From positions 1-64,000 of the forward strand of contig JAPPCZ010000105.1 of NCBI GenBank assembly GCA_028824685.1: a DNA stretch of 64,000 nucleotides. Reading direction: 5' to 3'. Position numbers and translations under genes: made by a program. This stretch comes from Candidatus Poribacteria bacterium. GTDB taxonomy: Bacteria; Poribacteria; WGA-4E; WGA-3G. Every line of letters begins with the position of its first letter. Within the stretch, counting starts at the first letter, position 1. Shown here piece after piece: positions 47,401 through 57,110 of this stretch. The notes below the pieces were generated by a model. The model saw only the letters and a list, made by a program, of their open reading frames with translations. It was not told the origin of the DNA and did not search any database.

Positions 47401-48011
47401 CTGAAATCTCGGCTATGGGAGCAGTCAACCTCAAGGCAATCGAAGCACATGAGGAGCACAAGAAACGCTTGGATTTCCAAATCGCGCAACGTGATGATAT
47501 TCAGCAGTCAATACAATCCATGCATCAAGCAATTCAGAAGATAAATGAGACTTCGCGGGATGTATTCATGAAAACATTTGATCAGGTGAAGATCAATTTC
47601 CAAGAGGTGTTCACGCAACTCTTCGGTGGCGGTGAAACAGAATTGCGATTGACAGATGAAGAAAATATCCTTGAATCTGGTATTGATATTATCGCTTGTC
47701 CACCAGGGAAACGACCGCAAAGCATTACACAACTTTCTGGTGGTGAACGTTCTCTCGTTGCAATTGGGTTGCTGTTTGCAGTCTTCAAAATCAAGCCAAG
47801 TCCCTTCTGTGTTCTTGACGAGGTAGATGCTGCCCTTGACGAGGCAAACGTACTACGTTTTACAAATCTCATTCGTGATTATTCAGATAATACGCAGTTC
47901 GTGATTATCACGCACAACAACCGCACTATGGAAATATCTGATGTGATGTACGGCGTGACGATGGAACAAGCGGGTATGTCTAAAATTGTTACCTACAAGT
48001 TTGCAGCATAA
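44409..48011 (+). CDS. smc: Chromosome segregation protein SMC
   Basis: '[27 protein letters not shown]', coiled coil with hinge, '[41 protein letters not shown]'. Confidence 0.97.
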   Translation: [1200 protein letters not shown]

Positions 48012-48051
48012 ACGGTGTTTCTATCTAACCATTCCTCACAATTCCAAAACA

Positions 48052-49020
48052 ATGTCCCAATTTGATCGTTCTCGCCTCAAAATTTTGCCGTTGTCTGAAC
48101 GCCAACACAAGATGACCGTGGCGGATATCTATGCTCTTGATGCTGAAACCCCACCTTACGAGAATGAAAATCTCAACATCGTTGCTGAGCGAATTGTCCA
48201 AGCACACACAAACAAAAAAGAGGTAATTTGGATGATGGGCGCACATGTGATGCGGCGCGGCAACTCTCGCTACATCATTGACCTAATGGAACGTGGTGTC
48301 ATAACGCATATTGCCACTAATGGGGCATGTGCTATCCACGATTTTGAAATGGCGCACATTGGTGCAACACTTGAAGATGTTGAGTTATATATAAAGGATG
48401 GAAAGTTTGGCAACTGGGAGGAAACAGGACGCTATCTGAACGAGGCAGTCGTTAGAGGCTACCAGGATAAAATCGGTTTTGGGGAGGCTATCGGTAGATT
48501 GATTCAGGAGGGAGAAGAGGATATATCCTTTCCGCACCGTGATGTGAGCATATTTGCTGCAGCATATCGATTAGATGTGCCAATAACCGTTCACAAAGGC
48601 ATCGGCTACGACATTACTGACCAGCATCCCGCTGCGGACTATGCTGCTATCGGTTGGACAACAGGCGAGGACTTTCTCAGGTTTGCTTACACTGTTTCAC
48701 TATTGGAAGGTGGTGTCTTTCTGAACTTAGGTTCTGCTGTGATGGGTCCTGAGGTATATCTCAAAAGTTTATCTATGGCACGGAACATTGCTGCGCAACG
48801 CGGCGAAGAAATTCGGCATTTCACCACCGCTAATTTCGATCTGATTGATTTTCCTGATTTTCAGGAAGAGGGAAAACCTACCGATGCACATTACTACCAC
48901 CGCCCCAAGAAAACGATTCTCATTCGCACGGTCAAGGATGGTGGTGATAGTTATCATATCTCTGGCGATTTTTCTGTTACCGTCCCGCAGTTGTATCGGT
49001 TAATAACTGTTTCTATGTAA
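48052..49020 (+). CDS. Deoxyhypusine-synthase-like conserved protein
   Basis: 'MGAHVMRRGNSRYIIDLMERGVITHIATNGACAIHDFEMAHIGAT..DV' is reminiscent of the deoxyhypusine synthase family. Start adjusted to MSQFDRSR. Confidence 0.5.
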   Translation: MSQFDRSRLKILPLSERQHKMTVADIYALDAETPPYENENLNIVAERIVQAHTNKKEVIWMMGAHVMRRGNSRYIIDLMERGVITHIATNGACAIHDFEMAHIGATLEDVELYIKDGKFGNWEETGRYLNEAVVRGYQDKIGFGEAIGRLIQEGEEDISFPHRDVSIFAAAYRLDVPITVHKGIGYDITDQHPAADYAAIGWTTGEDFLRFAYTVSLLEGGVFLNLGSAVMGPEVYLKSLSMARNIAAQRGEEIRHFTTANFDLIDFPDFQEEGKPTDAHYYHRPKKTILIRTVKDGGDSYHISGDFSVTVPQLYRLITVSM

Positions 49021-49055
49021 AAATGTACACAATTAGTAGTTTTGGAGAGGCATTA

Positions 49056-50282
49056 CTATTCCGAGCGGATACCGTAATAGTTTGCGTAAAACTGCTCGCT
49101 TTCTCGGCGCAACCATTCCTGATCAGCGGCTTGCGTGCCAAACCGTTGGTGAGAAAAAACAGCTAAATCTTCACCGGGATCATCATCAATCACCCACTTT
49201 GCCAACCATTGACCAACTGCCGCGGAACCAGCAATCCCTAAAGCAGCACAACCGGTGGCTAAATAGAGTCTATCAATTTCTGGCACAGGACCAATCATAT
49301 AAGCACCGTCGGGCACAAATGTAGTCATGCCGCGTTTATACTCGTCTATTTCAAGTTTCTTCAGAATTGGGAAGATTGGGGTAAGCCGTCTTTGCGCCTC
49401 TGCCATAACCTCCACGGGCGGTTTAATATCTTCTGTTCTGAAGTCAGCAGGCATTGCTTCTAAATCAATACTGACAGGCTCCGGTTCAAAGTACCCGTAG
49501 AGGTAGCCATGTTTTTCAGGTCTCAGATAGCAACTAACATCCGTGACACGCACAACGGGGTGATAGTCAGGGATTCCGGAGGTCGGCACCGTGCGAACAC
49601 GTTGATGCCGAATCGGTTGCACCGCCGTGGTTGTCCCAACTTCTTTGGCGAGTGCAGCACCCCAAGGTCCAGCGGTGATGACAACATGATTTGATGCAAT
49701 AAAATCACCTTCTGTCTCTACGCCAAGGATCTCCCCATAGCGCTGCCGAAATCCTGTTACAGGTGTATTCAACCGGATTTGAACCCCTAAATCCTTAGCT
49801 GCTGCGGCATAAGCTAAAGCACACTGCTGGGGATCAACGTATCCATCGTTGGGAACGAAATATCCGCCCTCAATCTTGGTAATGTCCATCGCAGGGACGA
49901 GGCGAGCTATTTCCGCATGGGAAACAAAACTTGCCTCAATTCCGTTTAGATTCGCCTTCTCAATCTGGCGCGCGTAAGCCTCCATCCGTTCTGGCGTAAG
50001 TGCTACCATCAAACTCCCGGTTTGACGCAAACTGGTATCATGTCCGGTCATCTTTGGAAACTGAGAGAACAGTTCAAGTGCATATTGGATTGCATGCAGC
50101 ATTGTGACAGAGGATCGAATTTGACCGACGAGACCTGCAGCCTGGGGTGTTGTCTCTGCAGCGATTGCCTCGTTGCGCTCCAGAACGAGAATATCCTTTT
50201 GTCCGAACTTGGCTAAATGGTACGCGGTACTCAGGCCCCAAATACCACCACCTACAATTAAAACTTCTGTTTGTTGTGTCAT
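49056..50282 (-). CDS. FAD-dependent oxidoreductase (DadA/glycine oxidase-like)
   Basis: 'EVLIVGGGIWGLSTAYHLAKFGQKDILVLERN', 'YLATGCAALGIAGSAAVGQWLAKWV'. Confidence 0.9.
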   Translation of the reverse strand: MTQQTEVLIVGGGIWGLSTAYHLAKFGQKDILVLERNEAIAAETTPQAAGLVGQIRSSVTMLHAIQYALELFSQFPKMTGHDTSLRQTGSLMVALTPERMEAYARQIEKANLNGIEASFVSHAEIARLVPAMDITKIEGGYFVPNDGYVDPQQCALAYAAAAKDLGVQIRLNTPVTGFRQRYGEILGVETEGDFIASNHVVITAGPWGAALAKEVGTTTAVQPIRHQRVRTVPTSGIPDYHPVVRVTDVSCYLRPEKHGYLYGYFEPEPVSIDLEAMPADFRTEDIKPPVEVMAEAQRRLTPIFPILKKLEIDEYKRGMTTFVPDGAYMIGPVPEIDRLYLATGCAALGIAGSAAVGQWLAKWVIDDDPGEDLAVFSHQRFGTQAADQEWLRRESEQFYANYYGIRSE

Positions 50283-50322
50283 GCCTTGAATGTGGAATGA
50301 TTGTGCGTTCCTTTAATCAACT

Positions 50323-53121
50323 CTATCCGACAGATGCGATCTCTAAATGCCCTTTCCAATGGGCATTTAACATCCGATTCATCAGTTGATGTTCAGGGTC
50401 TTTTAACCGCGGATCGTCTTTTATTAGTTGCATTGCCTCTTTCTTCGCTGTTTCCAAAAGTGCAGCATCATTGATGATATTGGCAATTTTAAAATTTGGA
50501 ATTCCCGACTGGCGCGTGCCGAAGAATTCGCCCGGACCACGGATATTCAAATCTTCTTCAGCGATCTCAAATCCATTGTTTGAGCGCACCATTACCTGAA
50601 TCCGTCTGTATGCCTCATCTGTCTTCGGTGTTGCAACGAGATAACAAAAAGATTTATCACTACCTCTGCCGACCCTACCCCGCAGCTGGTGAAGTTGTGC
50701 TAATCCGAACCGTTCTGCGTTTTCAATAACCATCAGGGTAGCATTCGGCACATCAATGCCCACTTCAATCACCGTTGTAGCAACGAGAATATCAAGTTCA
50801 CGCGCATTGAACTGCGTCATTATCTCCTGCTTCTCTATGGACTTCATCTGTCCGTGTAGTAGTCCAACACGCAGATGTGGAAAGACATCTTTCTGGATAT
50901 GTTCTGCCATACTTGTGGCGGCTTTCAACTCCTCAAGTTTTTCAGATTCTTCTACGAGTGGATAGACGATATAAGCCTGTTTACCACGGCGCACCTCTTT
51001 TTCCAGTTTTGAGTAAAATTCTGTTCTATCCTTCTCTTTAATCCATTGGGTTTCAATCTTCTGTCTTCCCGGTGGCATCTCATCAATTACGGATATGTTC
51101 AGATCACCGTAAATTGTCAAAGATAGGGTTCTCGGAATTGGGGTCGCGGTCATAACAAGGACATCTGGCGACAACTGCTCTGCGTCATCATTTGATTTTG
51201 CCTTGCTTCTGAGTGTTGCGCGCTGCATCACACCGAATCGGTGTTGTTCATCAATGATAACGAGTCCGAGTTTGTGAAAATCTACACCTTCCTGTATCAG
51301 TGCCTGTGTGCCGATAATGAGATTGGCAGAACCATCGCTTATTGCAGTCAATGCTTCCTCCCGTTCAGATTTCCGTAGGTCGCTTTTAAGAAGTACAACC
51401 TTTACACCCAGTGGTGTTAACAACGTAGAAAGATTATGATAGTGTTGCTCTGCGAGGATTTCGGTCGGTACCATCAAAGCCCCTTGGTAGCCGTTTTGAA
51501 TCGCACAGAGCAGTGCCATTGCAGCGACAGCAGTTTTACCCGAACCGACATCCCCTTGAATCAATCGGTTCATTACCCGTTTGCTTTGCATATCTTCTCG
51601 GATCTCATTGAAAACCCGTTTTTGTGCATTGGTTAACTTAAACGCCAACGAACTCACAAATTTCCTCAGAAGCGAAATGTTGTTTTGTAGCGCACTTTCA
51701 ATCTCAAATTGAATGCCGTTTTGTGAAGTTCTGTTGTCTTTACGCATCTCCATACCGAGACTAAGTAAGAAGAATTCATCGAACGCAAGCCGTCGCTGTG
51801 CTGCTTGCCGATGTGCTTCTGAGGCGGGAAAATGAATCTCGTTAATTGCTTGCTGTCTATCTATCAACTGGTGTTTTTGGCGCAGTGAAAGTGGTAAAAT
51901 TTCAGGGATATTATCACCATGCTCATTCAATGCATTTCGAACCGCCGTACGCAGCATTTTCGCAGTAAGTTTTGCTGTCAACGGGTATTTCGGCACTATG
52001 CGCTTTGTGTGAATCAGGTTTTCTTCGTCAAACACCTCAAATTCGTAGTCCGTTGTTTGGGTTTCATTGTAACGGCGTGTGAATTTTCCGCTGATAACGA
52101 CCTCTGTATCAACAGGAAGAATAGACTTGATATATCCTATACGTCGCCCGAAGTTGACCAATATAGCAACTCCAGTGCCATCATAAATTGATACCTTGCC
52201 GATGCTCTTGCGACCTTTCGCTACTGGCGGTGTTGTCACATGATTTACAACCCTGCCTTGAATCGTTTCTGGTTCACCATCCTCTCTGCGACCAACATTG
52301 TAAATTTCAACTGTTTTGGACCTGTCTATGTAGTCACGGGGATAGTATTCTAACAATCCTCCCACTGTTTTGATGTCGATTTCTTCATCCAAAATTTCGG
52401 CACGGCGGGGACCGATACCTTTCAGATTTTGGAGCGGATTGTTAAGAAATTCAAGCGATTCAACATCGGTTGAGACAGGTGTATCCCCAAGTATTACTGG
52501 AATTTCGTCCGGTTCCTCAACATTTTCAGAACTTTTCGCAGGGATAGTATCAGATGGAAATAGGGCGGCGTTTTGAGTATGCTTTAGACCATCAGACGCT
52601 GGTTTTTCAGGAATCGCGGTATCCTCTGTGGAGGTCGTTGTCTTTTGAGAAACGCTGACATCTTGAAAAAGAGGCAAGTTATCAGTCTGTTTTGAGGGTG
52701 CAGGGGTAGGTTTTTTGTTTTCTTCATTTGCACTTGAGTTAGTGATGTGGGGTTTCCGTGTATCAGTGTTGCTATTTTTAGGCGTTTCATTTATTGGCTT
52801 GCCAGAGAGTACTGAATTAATCTGTTCTGTGGCAGTTTGGATAGCCTTTTGGCGTTCAGTCGGAGATATACCGGTATAATTAGCGAAAAGTGCAGTGATT
52901 CTATTGATAAACTGTTTTTCATCGGAGGTGAGTACCAGTGCCTTCGCATGTCCCACCCAAAGTTCTACATAAGCACCCATCCCGTTGATAACAACGTCAT
53001 CTTGGCAGCCTTTACGGATTTCTTGTTGGAATGGACGGCTAATAGTCAACAGAATTTGTTTAAAATCGTTCATTTTTTCCTTCAGAACATCTTTTAGGTC
53101 AATATGAATAGTATACGGCAT
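50323..53121 (-). CDS. recG: ATP-dependent DNA helicase RecG with N-terminal extension
   Basis: Wedge OB domain, 'RLIQGDVGSGKTAVAAMALL', 'IIDEQHRFGVMQRATL', 'VMTATPIPRTLSLTIYGDLNISVIDEMPPGR', 'RGRVGRGSDKSFCYL'; ~210-aa N-terminal extension. Confidence 0.95.
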   Translation of the reverse strand: MPYTIHIDLKDVLKEKMNDFKQILLTISRPFQQEIRKGCQDDVVINGMGAYVELWVGHAKALVLTSDEKQFINRITALFANYTGISPTERQKAIQTATEQINSVLSGKPINETPKNSNTDTRKPHITNSSANEENKKPTPAPSKQTDNLPLFQDVSVSQKTTTSTEDTAIPEKPASDGLKHTQNAALFPSDTIPAKSSENVEEPDEIPVILGDTPVSTDVESLEFLNNPLQNLKGIGPRRAEILDEEIDIKTVGGLLEYYPRDYIDRSKTVEIYNVGRREDGEPETIQGRVVNHVTTPPVAKGRKSIGKVSIYDGTGVAILVNFGRRIGYIKSILPVDTEVVISGKFTRRYNETQTTDYEFEVFDEENLIHTKRIVPKYPLTAKLTAKMLRTAVRNALNEHGDNIPEILPLSLRQKHQLIDRQQAINEIHFPASEAHRQAAQRRLAFDEFFLLSLGMEMRKDNRTSQNGIQFEIESALQNNISLLRKFVSSLAFKLTNAQKRVFNEIREDMQSKRVMNRLIQGDVGSGKTAVAAMALLCAIQNGYQGALMVPTEILAEQHYHNLSTLLTPLGVKVVLLKSDLRKSEREEALTAISDGSANLIIGTQALIQEGVDFHKLGLVIIDEQHRFGVMQRATLRSKAKSNDDAEQLSPDVLVMTATPIPRTLSLTIYGDLNISVIDEMPPGRQKIETQWIKEKDRTEFYSKLEKEVRRGKQAYIVYPLVEESEKLEELKAATSMAEHIQKDVFPHLRVGLLHGQMKSIEKQEIMTQFNARELDILVATTVIEVGIDVPNATLMVIENAERFGLAQLHQLRGRVGRGSDKSFCYLVATPKTDEAYRRIQVMVRSNNGFEIAEEDLNIRGPGEFFGTRQSGIPNFKIANIINDAALLETAKKEAMQLIKDDPRLKDPEHQLMNRMLNAHWKGHLEIASVG

Positions 53122-53219
53122 GTCTGCGCGAAAATCAAGATTTTAGTGCAAGAGTTACTTGACGCTACATCACGCATCATTATATAATACGACCAAAACA
53201 CCGATATAGGATACAATCC

Positions 53220-54044
53220 ATGGAATCTCCATACCTAACAGATATTCAACAGAAACATTGGCAAGAACAAGGTTATCTTCTCATAAAGCAGGTGCTTTCA
53301 CAAACAGAAATTGAGACACTATTGACAGCAGTGGATTCGGTTATAGAAAGTTATGTCCAGCAAACACCGAGTCTGCAAGGAACACGGTTTGGCAAGGGAG
53401 CGTATACGATAATCCGTGCGATTGAACGGACAGATGTCCTTGACCCGCTCACCGACCACCCACACACCTTCGGCACGATCTTGTCATTGATGGGACCATA
53501 TCTGCAAATCATGGGAACGCAAATCTATGTCCGACATCCGGATGCAGAAGCGTTGATGGGATTCCACACAGATGCAGGACCATCACTTCAAAGGATTCAC
53601 CCGCACCCTGACAGTCTTCCTTTGCAATTCAAAATCCAATTTTTCCTGACCGACCTCTCTGAACCTGACCAAGCCAATTTTATGTGTGTTCCGGGTAGCC
53701 ATAAAAAGCCGTTTCCAGAAATACGATTTGAGAAAGGAAAGTATCCTGAAGGGGCAATCCAAGTCCTTGCTGAGGCTGGAGATGCGGTTATCTTCCCGTG
53801 GGCATTATGGCACGGAGTCGGTCCGAATCAGACTGCCCGTATCCGAAAAAGCGTCACATTCCGTTATGGGCAAATGTGGTGCAGACCTTACGACTACGAC
53901 AAACTTCCCGCACATGTATTGGAGCGGATGACACCTCGTCGCCGTCGGTTATTTGGTGATATGGGAGAGGACTTTCATCCAACGGATTACTATAAACCGA
54001 AAGATCAAATTGAAGTAATCTGCAACGATGAATGGCATTTATAG
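53220..54044 (+). CDS. Phytanoyl-CoA dioxygenase (PhyH) family protein
   Basis: 'HWQEQGYLLIKQVLSQTEIETLL', 'GFHTDAGPS', 'NFMCVPGSHKKP', 'GDAVIFPWALWHGVGPN'. Confidence 0.9.
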   Translation: MESPYLTDIQQKHWQEQGYLLIKQVLSQTEIETLLTAVDSVIESYVQQTPSLQGTRFGKGAYTIIRAIERTDVLDPLTDHPHTFGTILSLMGPYLQIMGTQIYVRHPDAEALMGFHTDAGPSLQRIHPHPDSLPLQFKIQFFLTDLSEPDQANFMCVPGSHKKPFPEIRFEKGKYPEGAIQVLAEAGDAVIFPWALWHGVGPNQTARIRKSVTFRYGQMWCRPYDYDKLPAHVLERMTPRRRRLFGDMGEDFHPTDYYKPKDQIEVICNDEWHL

Positions 54045-54103
54045 TAAACTTTAGAATTAACGGGACATTTTGAGTTGTGAATCAACGCAGAATGTACTTT
54101 TGG

Positions 54104-54198
54104 CGGGAGGGAACGCCGATTCCCGATTATCAGTGTGTCGCGATTCAGAGATCGCTCCTACAGTGAGTTTCGTCGCGATTCGGAGATCGCTCTTACAG
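54104..54198. repeat. Cluster of hairpin repeats, variants C and A (A x2, reverse)
   Basis: GGGAGGGAACGCCGATTCCCGATT; GTCGCGATTCAGAGATCGCTCCTACAG; GTCGCGATTCGGAGATCGCTCTTACAG. Confidence 0.8.
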
Positions 54199-54209
54199 AA
54201 AATATGCCT

Positions 54210-55127
54210 CTAACTTGCCTGCTGTAACTTTTGGAATAGGTCTCGGAAGATTGCATCCCGATTCACACTTGTCGCAACACGCATCAGGTGGCGACCGTTA
54301 TCAAAACTCCACGTTACAGCATCTGTCAGGATAGGACTATGCACAATTTCGGTTGGGACCCAACTGCTATTGACGAGATAAGCCGTTGCGGATATATCCC
54401 AAATGACCTTTGACCAACCGAAGTGGTCTTTGTGATAGTCTTTGAAAATCTCCACGAGATAATCGCCAATTTTACCCTGTCCTTGCACGTAACGCTCCAT
54501 CTCAGCAACTGTTGTGTGTAAATGTGAGACGACACCGCGTGCGGGAAGATGGACAAACGGCACGCCACAATCCAGAACTACTCGCGCTGCGTGAATGTCT
54601 TGTGCAAGATTGAATTCTCGTGTATGAGACCAATATAACGGGTTGCCACCAAGCCAGACTACGACTACATTTTTGATAATCTCAGGTTCAAGCAGAATTG
54701 CAGAAGCAACGTTTGTAATAGCACCAACAGCCACGACGTAAAGAGGATCATCAGTGTTTGCCGTAGCGCGTTCAATCATATCGGTTGCTGCTTCGCTCGG
54801 CACAGCAGTCTCTCCGTCAGCGAGAAATGCCCTTGAACCGCGATAAACAAAACCATCGGATTCAACACCAAGAAAATCTAAAAGTCTCAGAATCTCGTCG
54901 TAACTTTTTTCCATGCCGTCTTCAGCATTTACTGAGCGGGTGTTGTGAAAGGGTGCAGCGTATATCGCCTCAACGTTGAGTTGATCAGGTGAGAGAAGCG
55001 CGTGAACGACAGCAAATTGGTCGTCGATTTCGTTGTAAGTGTCCGTATCAAGCACCATCCGCACGCGTCCCTCTGGGGGTTGCAGCATCTCTAAACGTCT
55101 TGACTCAGACAAGGTTGGGAAGTTCAT
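54210..55127 (-). CDS. Nucleoside hydrolase (inosine-uridine preferring family)
   Basis: 'VRMVLDTDTYNEIDDQFAVVHAL', 'VVAVGAITNVASAILLEPEIIKNVVVVWLGGN'. Start adjusted to MNFPTLSES. Confidence 0.9.
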   Translation of the reverse strand: MNFPTLSESRRLEMLQPPEGRVRMVLDTDTYNEIDDQFAVVHALLSPDQLNVEAIYAAPFHNTRSVNAEDGMEKSYDEILRLLDFLGVESDGFVYRGSRAFLADGETAVPSEAATDMIERATANTDDPLYVVAVGAITNVASAILLEPEIIKNVVVVWLGGNPLYWSHTREFNLAQDIHAARVVLDCGVPFVHLPARGVVSHLHTTVAEMERYVQGQGKIGDYLVEIFKDYHKDHFGWSKVIWDISATAYLVNSSWVPTEIVHSPILTDAVTWSFDNGRHLMRVATSVNRDAIFRDLFQKLQQAS

Positions 55128-55560
55128 TCGTATTTGCCTTTTGCTCTGGATTTTTCTATAGTGTATCACATTATCAGGGATGAGAGTCAACTGATTTCTG
55201 AAAATTGGTAGAATTACGAGTTGTATTTTACTCATGCTTAAGTTATATACTGGAACACTGGAAAGACACTGTCTCTATAAACATGTGTAAAATTTCAGAG
55301 TTATCAGGGTAAAGTCAAAAATTGTTGTTTTATCAGATAATTTGTAAGCCCTTATTTACATTGGATTTATAAGTTATTTTTCGTATAAGTTTTAGAAATT
55401 TACTCTGAAATTTTCGGCGTTTTCTACCGAGAAAAACGAATTTTTGAGACGAATTCACGCTAAAGAAGTGAAATTGGGGAAACGAAAATTGTTTCACATT
55501 ATAGTAAAAAGTAAAATGCCGCCACGAAATAGAAATATAAATTTAACGTTAATAACTCTT

Positions 55561-55625
55561 ATTAAATGATATTGAGACTCTTTATTATTAAATTTAAAAG
55601 AAAACGAGTCTCATTATCATTTAAT
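55561..55625. repeat. 20-bp inverted repeat in an AT-rich intergenic region
   Basis: ATTAAATGATATTGAGACTC (55561-55580) vs GAGTCTCATTATCATTTAAT (55606-55625), one mismatch. Confidence 0.8.
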
Positions 55626-56096
55626 AGTTATGATATTAAGTCTCATTTTCAAGTTTATTGTCTTGTTACTTATGCTTACTAATATACTAATGCTAATTTT
55701 TATATATGCTATTTGTAAAATTTACAGGTTAAGTATGAAAACCAAGAGATTATTAAAACTGTGGTAGGATTTGTTCGTCTCACATCGCTCAAATGCCTCA
55801 AATTTCGTTTTTATAGCCATAATTTACTGTAAATGAGGATGTGTGTTAGGAAACACTAAATGAATGCAAAGAGAAGCGATTTTAGAGGGAATTTGCCCAG
55901 TGATTGGAACGTAATAGATCGTCAAACTTGTCGCAGGCCATAACTCTGAATATAAACGGTTGACATAGTTTTAGTTTTATAGTATAATTCTTGATAGAAT
56001 TCAACAGAATTACTATTGCGGAACTTTCTGAACGGGGAATTGTAGTCAGGCAGATGTTATAACATTAGAAGCTGACTGCTTTCAACACACTAAAAT

Positions 56097-57110
56097 ATGA
56101 ATGCACTCCGTCTTTTTAGCTTTAAAATATTACTCTGGGGCTTTCTGATAGGCATCGCCAACATTATTCCAGGGATGAGTGGAGGCACGCTCGCCCTTGT
56201 TTTAGGCATTTATGAACGATTAATCGCGGCATTACGCAACATAGGAACTTCTACTGTTAAGCGGTTGCTCGGCATTTTTACCTTTAGAAAGAAAGCATTC
56301 TCAGATTTTCGAGATGAACTCCACCGTATTGACTTCAGTTTCCTATTGATATTAGGTATTGGTGCTGTTGCAGCGGTATTGGTGTCGTCAAACCTGATTG
56401 TTTATCTCTTAGACTTTCATCATGATGTGACTTATGGCTTTTTCTTTGGCTTGGTTTTGACATCTATTTTGATACCGTCGCGGATGTTAAATGGGTTTAG
56501 TTGGCGGGAGTTGTTAGTCCTACTCGTAGCGGTTACAGTGATTGTCTTTGCTGAAGAACTGAAAAAATCTGCTGCGGGTTCAACATCGGTTTCGGGTGAA
56601 GGATTAGAAGTATCAATTGGGACACTCGCGATATTTTTTGGATGCGGCGCACTGGCAATTTCAGCAATGATTCTTCCCGGTGTCAGCGGTTCGTTTTTAT
56701 TACTTGCATTCGGTGTCTATTTTCCGCTCGTAACAGCGATTAAGAACTTCATGGACGATGTCCCAACTTTATTGAAAGGAAACGTAAGTCTACCAATTCT
56801 CAGCAACCTACTGATACTTGCTATTTTTGCACTCGGTTGCTTGTTTGGTCTGTTAGCATTTACAAGATTGTTAAACTTTTTGCTGGCACGCTATCGAAAT
56901 TTGACAATCGCCTTTTTAATAGGATTAATGGTCGGTTCTTTATACGGTTTGTGGCCATTTCGCGCTTCCCTGACAGTTGGGGAAAAACGTTATGATACAG
57001 CACATTTGCTTCCACAATTTGATATGAATTTGCTTATTACAGTGTGTGTTTTTCTGGTTGGTTGTGGGATAATCTTAGGATTTTCCCGATTAGAGAAGGA
57101 GACGGTATGA
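56097..57110 (+). CDS. DUF368 family membrane protein
   Basis: 'GIANIIPGMSGGTLALVLGIYERLI', 'MILPGVSGSFLLLAFGVYFPL', multiple TM segments. Confidence 0.9.
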   Translation: MNALRLFSFKILLWGFLIGIANIIPGMSGGTLALVLGIYERLIAALRNIGTSTVKRLLGIFTFRKKAFSDFRDELHRIDFSFLLILGIGAVAAVLVSSNLIVYLLDFHHDVTYGFFFGLVLTSILIPSRMLNGFSWRELLVLLVAVTVIVFAEELKKSAAGSTSVSGEGLEVSIGTLAIFFGCGALAISAMILPGVSGSFLLLAFGVYFPLVTAIKNFMDDVPTLLKGNVSLPILSNLLILAIFALGCLFGLLAFTRLLNFLLARYRNLTIAFLIGLMVGSLYGLWPFRASLTVGEKRYDTAHLLPQFDMNLLITVCVFLVGCGIILGFSRLEKETV

